From Limisphaerales bacterium (GTDB lineage: Bacteria; Verrucomicrobiota; Verrucomicrobiia; Limisphaerales; SXTU01): a stretch of DNA of 64,000 bases. Below the pieces are notes generated by a model, which was given only the letters and a program-made list of their open reading frames with translations, was not told the DNA's origin and ran no database searches. Shown here piece after piece: positions 51,111-58,900 of this stretch (its first letter is position 1; each line of letters starts with the position of its first letter). Made by a program: the position numbers and the translations under genes. The stretch spans positions 94,676 through 158,675 of the forward strand of contig WRPG01000015.1 in assembly GCA_009773355.1 (NCBI GenBank), given 5' to 3'.

Positions 51111-51761
51111 ATGAAAACACTCTTGCCAACCATGCTCGCCCTTTGTCTCGTCGCTTGCGTCGCGCCGCAGCCGCTCATACCCATCGCGGCCAAACCCGAG
51201 ATTTCCGTCCTCCACGTTTCGGGCAAGATTGTCTCTGTGCCGCCCAACTCCAAATGGCCCGCCTCGATCAAGATCGGCGCACGCTTCGACTACTGGGCGG
51301 TGCTCGACAATCGCGTCCGGGACGAAAATCCCTCCCCGCAAGAAGGCAGTTTTCCCCAAAAGGCGTGGCCCGCGCGCTACGACCTGCGGGTCGGTGATTT
51401 CCGCTTCAGCTCCGACCGTCTGAACCCGCCCACTTTTTCCGTTTCCACCTATCATGCGCGGCAAGGCAGTTCCGACGGCTATTCCATCAGCCCCTACTTT
51501 CATACCCCGCTTCCTGAGGCACCCGAGCTTGAGGCTGTGTCCTTCACCGTCAGCCTCCGCTCCGAAAAAAAGGATCAGATCACCACCGATCAACTGCCCG
51601 TGCGCCCCATCCCCATCGCGGACTTGGTCGGCGGAAACGCCCCGACCTTTCGTGGTGCCGCCTATCTCAAGACCGACCACAGCGACCACCATTTCCAAGG
51701 CGACGTGGATAATTTTGAAGTCTTTCAGGCCTCGGCAGATTCGCCGCTCAAGCTGCGTTGA
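51111..51761 (+). CDS. Putative lipoprotein of unknown function
   Basis: 216 residues from ATG 51111. A lipoprotein signal peptide is visible: MKTLLPTMLALCLVAC with the lipobox LVAC, the Cys being residue 16. The mature part is beta-rich (SVLHVSGKIVSV, ASIKIGARFDYWAVLDNRV, DNFEVFQA) and resembles small exported beta-sandwich proteins, but I recognise no family. It faces the opposite way from the hsd and abiE genes and is bracketed by two copies of the hsdS 3' end, so it looks like an inserted cargo gene. Confidence 0.8.
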   Translation: MKTLLPTMLALCLVACVAPQPLIPIAAKPEISVLHVSGKIVSVPPNSKWPASIKIGARFDYWAVLDNRVRDENPSPQEGSFPQKAWPARYDLRVGDFRFSSDRLNPPTFSVSTYHARQGSSDGYSISPYFHTPLPEAPELEAVSFTVSLRSEKKDQITTDQLPVRPIPIADLVGGNAPTFRGAAYLKTDHSDHHFQGDVDNFEVFQASADSPLKLR

Positions 51762-51782
51762 GGGTGCCAGCCGGGCGGTCCT

Positions 51783-52160
51783 TCACAGCTCCCCGCGGAA
51801 GGCGCGGTGCTGGAGGGTGGCGAAGAGCGCCTCCGGCTCCGCCAGCGCCGCGCGCTGCGCCGTCTTCAGCGCCTCCACCGCCGTCACTCGCCGGGCGAAT
51901 TCGCGCTGCGACAAGATGGGCGGAATGGGCAATGTCACATGCTGGAGATTCTGCCGCGTGATTTGTGGCTGCGCCGTGCCGGAAATCGTGTCCGCCATGC
52001 TGCGCATTCTCAGGACCGCTGCGAGGTATTCTATCGGGATGCGCTTGAGCGAGAGGTCGTAGCCTTGCGCGGCGAGGTCGGCCTTGGGCACGCAGAAGCT
52101 TTGCGCGGTGAGCGGGTTCTGGCGCTCGGCGCGGACCGGACCAACCGGTTCGCCAGCCGC
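51783..52160 (-). pseudogene. hsdS: hsdM-hsdS fusion remnant
   Basis: The frame begins with the last part of a type I methylase HsdM (RAERQNPLTAQSFCVPKAD, AAQGYDLSLKR) and runs without stop into the C-terminal part of a specificity subunit HsdS (ISGTAQPQITRQNL, VTLPIPPILSQREFARRV, LFATLQHRAFRGEL). A deletion must have joined the two genes. The visible ORF starts at 52091 but the HsdM text extends to the integrase stop. No methylase motif is left, so the modification function is lost. Confidence 0.8.
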
Positions 52161-53249
52161 CTACGCCACTTGCACGACGGCGAACGGCTGCGGAAACTCG
52201 GGCGCGATCAGCTTGCCGTCAACCGCCGCCGCCTCGTAATCCTCGAGCGAGGGAATCTTCACCTGCGCTTTTTTCGCATACGCGCGGTGGACCGCCTTGC
52301 TGTTGTGCCCCAGCGCCTCCTGGGCGAACCGCTCGGGGTAGCCGGCGCACTTGGCGCGCTCCGCCCACGCATAGCGGTAGGAGTGCAGCGAAACTCCCTT
52401 GATGCCCAGGCCGACGCAGCGCTGGTGGAACTCGGTGGCGCGATCGCCGGAACGCACCGTGCTCATATAAGGAAAGAGCGGGCCTTTGGCGGGCAGGCGG
52501 CGGAGCAGCGCGGCCGCCTTCTCGCCGAAGCGGATCAGCGGCGGCTTGATTCCCGTCTGGTCAAGCGAGGTGAGTTTGCTGCGGTCGTAGCAAATCGTCC
52601 GATCATCCCAGTCGATGTCCTCTGCGTTCAGGCAGGCGATGTCGGTCTGGGATCCGCCGAGGTGCCAGCACAGCTCGTAAAAGTCGCGGCGCTCGGGGTT
52701 CGTTTCCCGGGCGAGGATGGAACCATGTTCCGCACTGGTGATGGCGCGGCGAACCCGGTAACGGACCGGCGGCCACAATTTTTTCGTCAAGATCGGCCAC
52801 GGCAGCCAGCCCATCCCGACACAGTGGTTGTGCAGCTTGCGGAGAAAGACATTGGTGCTGACGGTGCCGGCCTTGAGCACCTGGAGCAGGCGCTCGGGTT
52901 GGGTGTCCGTGATCACCTCGTGGCGGAACAGGTCGAAGGCCTTGTCCTTCGCGGACGTGCGCCACCGCCGCTGGTTTGCGCTGCCCTCCTCCTTGCTGGC
53001 GATGAGCGCCTGCAAAGCCATGTCCCAGGTGCGCGTCGTGAGCGACACGTCGGCCCCCGCCATGTAAACGCGGGCCATCTGGCGGTTGAGGGCGGGCTGG
53101 CGCGCGGCCTCGTTCCGGGCGTGGAGCAGGGTGGACGCGGCGGCCTTGTTGCTTGTGCCTAGGCTTTCGCGGCGGCCCGTCTGCGTGTCGATGGCGTAGT
53201 AGATGCCACCCCGGGCGGCGTAGCGGACCATGCGGAATCGCGGTTTCAT
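52161..53249 (-). CDS. Tyrosine recombinase / site-specific integrase
   Basis: 362 residues from ATG 53249. An N-terminal SAM-like core-binding region (about 60-165) and a catalytic domain (about 175-345) are visible. HSYRYAWAER near 288-297 supplies the H-x-x-R box, and LGHNSKAVHRAYAKKA near 315-330 the second His and the nucleophile Tyr. The first catalytic Arg is not where expected: the usual TGLRxxE reads LGGSQTDIA, so an Arg may come from elsewhere or the enzyme is altered. The gene ends at the hsd remnant and starts about 170 bases from tRNA-Cys, the usual position for an integrase that uses a tRNA 3' end. Confidence 0.88.
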   Translation of the reverse strand: MKPRFRMVRYAARGGIYYAIDTQTGRRESLGTSNKAAASTLLHARNEAARQPALNRQMARVYMAGADVSLTTRTWDMALQALIASKEEGSANQRRWRTSAKDKAFDLFRHEVITDTQPERLLQVLKAGTVSTNVFLRKLHNHCVGMGWLPWPILTKKLWPPVRYRVRRAITSAEHGSILARETNPERRDFYELCWHLGGSQTDIACLNAEDIDWDDRTICYDRSKLTSLDQTGIKPPLIRFGEKAAALLRRLPAKGPLFPYMSTVRSGDRATEFHQRCVGLGIKGVSLHSYRYAWAERAKCAGYPERFAQEALGHNSKAVHRAYAKKAQVKIPSLEDYEAAAVDGKLIAPEFPQPFAVVQVA

Positions 53250-53312
53250 AGTTCAGCGGTTCCAGCCTAAAACCGCCGCCGATTCCTGGTTAGCTGCTAG
53301 TGGACAGCTACG

Positions 53313-53372
53313 AACGAATAGTCAACGCCTACGCCTGGCTAGCCCCGGCTGGTATTCGTTTTGGTATTCGTT
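53313..53372. repeat. Repeated TATTCGTT words (possible integrase arm sites)
   Basis: GGTATTCGTT occurs at 53351-53360 and 53363-53372, and AACGAATA (its core inverted) at 53313-53320. A TAGCTG/CAGCTA inverted repeat lies just left (53291-53310). Repeats between an integrase gene and its tRNA target are often arm-type binding sites; that is inferred from position. Confidence 0.4.
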
Positions 53373-53420
53373 CCACCTCGCTTTTCGCCGTAACTCCTTG
53401 CCGCTGATGCGGTTTAGGCT

Positions 53421-53495
53421 TGGAGGCGGAGGTCGGAATCGAACCGACGAATGGGGCTTTTGCAGAGCCCTGCCTTACCACTTGGCTACTCCGCC
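53421..53495 (-). tRNA. tRNA-Cys (anticodon GCA)
   Basis: Reading the minus strand from 53495: acceptor GGCGGAG pairs with CTCCGCC, the anticodon stem GGGCT/AGCCC encloses CTGCAAA (anticodon GCA), the T-arm has GGTTCGATTCC, the discriminator is U and CCA is encoded (53421-53423). U73 and GCA are the Cys identity elements. The gene looks intact. It marks the right border of the island. Confidence 0.96.
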
Positions 53496-53613
53496 ACTCG
53501 AAGCGCGGGGACTGTAGGGAAGCGTGCGGAGGGGGCGCAAGCTTTGTTCGTGGCTTTTGGGCTGCTTCAACATCCCCTTGGCCGGCGCACTTTTGTGGCA
53601 CCGGAAGCCATGA

Positions 53614-54990
53614 TTACGGGCTGCGAAACCAGTTCCGTCTCAACGCCTCCATCAACACCCGCCCCTCGACGTTCTCCATCTTCAAGCCGAGCAGCGCGGC
53701 CACGGTCGGGGCCACGTCCACGTTGCGGATTTCGCCGAGCTGCGCTCCGCGTTTCACGCCGTGGCCCCAGGCGACGAACATCCCGTTGAGCTTCGGGTCG
53801 CTCGCCAGATAACCGTGGTGGCCGGGATAAACTTCCGGCGTCACGTCCGTCACGGCTTCGTCGCCGGTCGGGTAGTGCGTGAAGGCGTAACCATCCTTCG
53901 CCACGACGAACAAGTCGGCCATCTGGTCGTTTTGCTCCGGCATGGGCAGGCCGAGCGACGCGTATTCCGCCGGCTCGAAGATGCGCTCAACGCCCTCCAG
54001 CTTGCCGATGATTTCCTTCAACTTCGGCGTGAGCGCGGCGCGCTTCGACTTGTCCGGCACGTAGATCATCGCGGAGCCGCCGAGCGTGTTCGCGACCGCA
54101 TCGCACGTTGTGATCGTCGGACCTTGCACGCGGAGGAGGCCGACCTGCCGCAGCGCGACGTTCGGGCGGATGATGCGCCGGGCCGCCTTGAAACCGTGGT
54201 CCGTGGTGATGACGAACGTGGCCTTGTCCACAAAACCCGCCGCCTGCACCGCATCGAACAACTCGCGCAGACAGGTGTCCGCAAAGGCGAAGGCGGACAT
54301 GCTCGCCCAGGTGCCGGGGCCGGAGCGGTGATTGATGGCGTCGGTGTTGAGCAGGTGGAAGAGCAGCAGGTTGGGTTTGTGCTGCTTCACGATGTGGACG
54401 CCCGCGTGGGTCCAATACACGTCGCGCCACGGCGGGTTGCGCTGGTTGAACTCCTTCAACTCGGTCGCATTGATGAGTCCGGCGGCGAGCATCTCGCGCT
54501 CGACGGGATTCGCCGCGTTGGGCCGCTCGCCGAACTCGAAGTGGAACGTCCCGGCGTTGGTCGTGGGCACCCAGTCCACGTGCGCGGTCTTGAGGCCGGC
54601 CTTGAACGCGAGGTCATACACCGTCGGCACACGGACCATGTCGTTCTTGTTCTTCCACGGTTCGAGCTTGAGCGGCGCGGTCGGCCCCTGACGCACCATC
54701 ATCCCGTTGAAGAGCACGCCATGCCGCGCAGGCGTGACGCCGGTGACGAGCGTGGTGTGGTTCGGCCAGGTGATGGCCGGGTTGACAATGGTCATCGCCT
54801 TGGCCACCGCGCCCTCGCGCGCGAGCTTTTGCAGGAACGGCATCGGCAGCGCCGGGTCGTCCCAAGTCCACGCCGGGAAGCCGTCAATCGTCACCAGCAC
54901 GACGATGCGGTCCTTGGCGGGCACCTCGGCGGCGAGGGCGGGGACGAGCGAAGCCAGCAGGGCAAGGAGGAGAAGGGCGCGGCGCAACAT
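53614..54990 (-). CDS. Alkaline phosphatase family / nucleotide pyrophosphatase-phosphodiesterase
   Basis: 458 residues. ATG 54990 is chosen over the upstream start at 55044 because it begins a clear signal peptide (MLRRALLLLALLASLVPALAAE). Catalytic pattern: VLVTIDGFPAW (metal Asp), ITWPNHTTLVTG (nucleophile Thr), VFVITTDHGF-like FVITTDHGF and PGHHGY. Exported enzymes of this type split phosphodiester or phosphate ester bonds outside the cytoplasm. Its start lies four bases after the glycosyltransferase stop, so they are co-transcribed. Confidence 0.9.
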   Translation of the reverse strand: MLRRALLLLALLASLVPALAAEVPAKDRIVVLVTIDGFPAWTWDDPALPMPFLQKLAREGAVAKAMTIVNPAITWPNHTTLVTGVTPARHGVLFNGMMVRQGPTAPLKLEPWKNKNDMVRVPTVYDLAFKAGLKTAHVDWVPTTNAGTFHFEFGERPNAANPVEREMLAAGLINATELKEFNQRNPPWRDVYWTHAGVHIVKQHKPNLLLFHLLNTDAINHRSGPGTWASMSAFAFADTCLRELFDAVQAAGFVDKATFVITTDHGFKAARRIIRPNVALRQVGLLRVQGPTITTCDAVANTLGGSAMIYVPDKSKRAALTPKLKEIIGKLEGVERIFEPAEYASLGLPMPEQNDQMADLFVVAKDGYAFTHYPTGDEAVTDVTPEVYPGHHGYLASDPKLNGMFVAWGHGVKRGAQLGEIRNVDVAPTVAALLGLKMENVEGRVLMEALRRNWFRSP

Positions 54991-54994
54991 GAGT

Positions 54995-55786
54995 TCACTC
55001 GTTCTTGGGTGCCTGCGACTCGCCGTCAGGCTGATTCTTCTCATGCTTTGGCTTGCGCTGCTTCCGCGGCTTCCTCCTCAGCCCGTTTTGAAACCACAGC
55101 TTCCACACCATGAAGAGCGCCTCTTTCACGATGCCCTTGGACATCTTCGAGTTCCCCAGGAAGCGGTCGGTGAAGATGATGGGCACCTCGGCGATGGTCA
55201 TGCCCTGCCGCCAGACGCGGTGCGACATCTCGATCTGGAAGCTGTAGCCGTTGGATTGCACGGTATCGAGGCCGAGCGCTTGGAGCGTCGCGCGGCGGAA
55301 GCACTTGAAGCCGCCGGTCGGGTCGCTCAGGGGCAGGCCGGTGATGACGCGCACATACTTCGCCGCGCCCAGCGAGAGCACGAGGCGGTTGAGCGGCCAG
55401 TTGATGACGCGGATGCCGTTGCAGTAGCGCGAGCCGATGACGAGGTCGGCGGTCTGCGCGGCGGCGAGGAACTTCGGGATGTCGTCCGGGTTGTGGGAGA
55501 AGTCGCCGTCCATCTCCATGATGAACTCGTAGTCGCGCTCCAGCGCCCACTGGAAGCCGGCGATGTAAGCGCGGCCGAGGCCGTTCTTCTCCGCGCGGTG
55601 CAGGACGTGGATGGACGGGTGCTGCGCGGCGAGTTCGTCGGCGAGTTTGCCGGTGCCGTCGGGGGAGTTGTCGTCCACGACGAGCAGGTCCACGGGCGTG
55701 GGGAGCTTGAGGATGTGCTCCGCGAGCGGGGGGAGGTTCTCCCGCTCGTTGTAGGTCGGCACGATGACAAGGGCGCGCTGGCTCAT
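54995..55786 (-). CDS. Polyprenol monophosphomannose synthase-like glycosyltransferase (GT2)
   Basis: 263 residues from ATG 55786 (MSQRALVIVPTYNE); the open frame extends far upstream through repeats but the GT2 fold starts here. Motifs: IVPTYNERENL, VVDDNSPDGTG, EMDGDFSHNP (DxD), FKCFRR and FTDRFLGNSKMS. This is the DPM1-type catalytic domain that moves a sugar from a nucleotide donor to a polyprenyl phosphate. A Lys/Arg/Gln-rich tail of about 25 residues follows in place of the membrane part. It is chromosomal backbone. Confidence 0.93.
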   Translation of the reverse strand: MSQRALVIVPTYNERENLPPLAEHILKLPTPVDLLVVDDNSPDGTGKLADELAAQHPSIHVLHRAEKNGLGRAYIAGFQWALERDYEFIMEMDGDFSHNPDDIPKFLAAAQTADLVIGSRYCNGIRVINWPLNRLVLSLGAAKYVRVITGLPLSDPTGGFKCFRRATLQALGLDTVQSNGYSFQIEMSHRVWRQGMTIAEVPIIFTDRFLGNSKMSKGIVKEALFMVWKLWFQNGLRRKPRKQRKPKHEKNQPDGESQAPKNE

Positions 55787-55854
55787 GCTGCTTGGGTGGC
55801 AAGCGTCAAGGAACCGGCGGGCCAACTCAAGCCGGGATTCCCAGTAGGCGGTTC

Positions 55855-55920
55855 GTAGCTCGACATTCCAATGTCGAGTCCCCTCGGCGTGTCGAACTCG
55901 ACATTGGAATGTCGAGCTAC
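55855..55920. repeat. Double palindrome, long inverted repeat
   Basis: A 24-base arm at 55855-55878 and its perfect inverted copy at 55897-55920, with an 18-base gap. Each arm is itself nearly palindromic (CTCGACATT-CC-AATGTCGAG and its GG version). It lies between the divergent glycosyltransferase and DUF1553 genes and can form one long hairpin or two short ones. It looks like a dispersed palindromic repeat of the genome. Confidence 0.85.
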
Positions 55921-55969
55921 GTGGCTTCCCAAGGCGAATCCGGCGGCCTACGCTGCGTCTGACACCGTG

Positions 55970-58900
55970 ATGCCCGACGTGAGAAAAAGCTCCAAGCTCC
56001 AAGCTCCAAGCTCCAAAGAAGCTCCAAACACCAAGCTCCAACCGGCCCGCGTTCGCCTCGGCTTGGTGTTTGGAGCCTGGTGTTTCCTTGGCGCTTGGAG
56101 CTTGGGCTTTGGAGCTTCCCCGACCGAGTTTGACTTCTTCGAGCGCCGCATCCGCCCGGTGCTGGCACAGCATTGCTACGAGTGCCACAGCGCGGGGAGC
56201 AAGTCGCTCAAGGCCGGCCTGCGCGTGGACACGCGGGATGGCCTCCGGCGCGGCGGCAACTCGGGCGAACCGGCGGTCGTGCCGGGCGAACCGGACCGCA
56301 GCCGGCTGCTTGCGGCCATTCGCCACACGAGCGCGGACTTGCAGATGCCGCCGAAGAAGAAGCTTTCGCCGCAGCAAATCGCGGACTTCGAGACATGGAT
56401 TCGCGGCGGAGCGCCGGACCCGCGGGCGGGCGAAGTTCAAAGTTCAAAGTCCAAAGTTCAAAGTGCGAAGACGCACTGGGCGTTCGTGTCGCCCAAGGAC
56501 CAGCCGTTGCCGAAGGTGAAGGACAAGGCCTGGCCGCAGTCGCCGGTGGACCACTTCATCCTCGCCAAGCTGGAGGCCAACGGCCTGAAGCCTTCGCCGC
56601 CCGCCGACCCGCGCACGTTGATTCGCCGGATGACTTACGACCTCACCGGTCTGCCGCCGAGCGCGGAGGAGACCGAGGCGTTCGTGCGCGAGTTCTCACT
56701 TTCGCACTCTCCCACTTTCTCACCTGCTCGCGGCGGCGCAGGTGAGCAGGCGAGAAAGCGAGAAAGTGAGCAGCGCACCATCGCTGCACTCGCCGACCGT
56801 TTGCTCGCCAGCCCGCGCTACGGCGAGCGTTGGGCGCGGCACTGGCTCGACGTCGCGCGTTACGCGGACACGAAGGGCTACGTCTATGCCCGCGAGGAAC
56901 GCTTCTTCACGCACTCTTACGCCTACCGCGACTGGGTCGTCCGCGTGCTGAACAGCGACCTGCCTTACGACCGGTTTCTGATGCTCCAGATCGCCGGGGA
57001 CCAGCTTGTGCCGGAGTTCAAGGTTCAAAGTTCAAGGTTCAAAGTCACCGAGGCCACGGCCGGCACTTCGCCCTCTTCACTAATCACTAATCACTATTCA
57101 CTTTCCGACTTGGCAGCTCTGGGTTTTCTGACCACCGGCCGCCGCTTCATCGGTGTGACGCACGAGATCATTGACGACCGCATTGACGTGGTGACGCGCG
57201 GCACGATGGGCCTGACCGTGCAGTGCGCCCGCTGCCATGACCACAAATACGACCCCATCCCGACCGCCGATTACTACTCGCTCTACGGCGTGTTTCAGAG
57301 CACGGCGGACGAGCTGGTGCAAATCGAGTTTCCCTCCGACCGCACCGACGCGCTGGCCGCCTTCGAGAAGGAATACCGCACCCGCCTCGACAAGCTGAAC
57401 TCCACGCTGGCCAAGCTCCGCGAGGAAACTGCCGCCCGCGTCCGCGCCCGTGTGACGGACTATCTGCTCGCGCAGTTCGAGCTGCACAAATATCCCGAGG
57501 AAGGCTTCGACCAAATCCTCACTGAGAACGACTTGATCCCCGCCACCGTCCGCCGCTGGCAGGCGTATCTGGTCCGGGCGAAGAAGCGTGGCGACCCCGT
57601 GTGGGCGCTGTGGCACCAGCACATCGGTGGCAGCCGACGTGAGGAGGCTCCATTCAAACTCGGAACGCAGAACTCGGAACGCGGAAGAAAGTCAGAGCCT
57701 CCTCACGTCGGCACCTACGCGAACACGTTGCTCGCCGCCGCCTTTGCCACGCCGCCGAAGTCCGCGCGCGAAGTCGCCGAGCGTTACGGCAAGGTGCTTT
57801 CCGCCGTCGAGCAACAGTGGCGGGCCGCGCTCGCCGCCGCGAAGACGAACAATTCCCCGCCGCCCACCGCGTTGCCCGACCCGCACGCCGAGACGCTCCG
57901 ACAGGTGCTTTACGCGGACAACTCGCCCGCCGTCGTCCCGGCCGACGGCATCGTGAACACGGAGCTGCTTTTCACCTCCAAGGACACGACGGAGCTGTGG
58001 AAGCTCCAAGGCGAACTGGACCGCCACCTCATCCGCACGCCCGCGTCCCCGGCGCACGCGCTCATCGTCACCGACCGCGCGCCGCAGGCCAACCCGCGCG
58101 TCTTCCTGCGCGGCGACCCGAAGAACAAGGGCGTCGAAGTCCCGCGCCAGTTCCTGCAAGCCGTCGCCGGCCCGCAGCGCCAGCCCTTCACGCACGGCAG
58201 CGGCCGGCTCGAACTTGCCCGCGCCATCGCCAGCCCGGACAACCCGCTCACCGCGCGCGTGATGGTGAACCGGCTTTGGCTCCACCACTTCGGCGCCGGC
58301 CTCGTGACGACGCCGAGCGACTTCGGCCTGCGCGCGGAGCCGCCGAGCCATCCCGAGCTGCTCGACTGGCTCGCACGCCGCCTCGTCGCCGAAGGCTGGA
58401 GCCTGAAGGCGATGCACCGGCTGATGCTCACGAGCGCGGCGTATCAGCAGGCTTCGCAAACTCCGAATTCCGAATTCCGAATTCCGAATTTGAAGGACCC
58501 CGACAACCGCCTGCTCTGGCGCGCGAACCGCCAGCGGCTCGACTTCGAGGAGCTACGCGATTCCCTCCTCGCCGCGAGCGGCGAACTCGACCTCAAGGCC
58601 GGCGGCAAGCCCGTGGACATCTTCACCAGCAAGCGCCGCAGCCTCTACGGCCTCGTGGACCGCCAGTATCTGCCCGGCGTTTTCCGCGTCTTCGACTTCG
58701 CGAACCCCGACCTCCACATCCCGCAGCGGCACGAGACGACGGTTTCGCAGCAGGCGCTCTTCTTCCTCAACCACCCGTTCGTCGCCGCGCGCGCGAAGGC
58801 TCTCGTGGCGCGGAAGGATTTCACCGCACTGAGTTCGCCGGAGGAGAAGGTGCGCGTGCTTCACCGCGCGCTCTACCAGCGCGAGCCAACGCCCGCGCAA

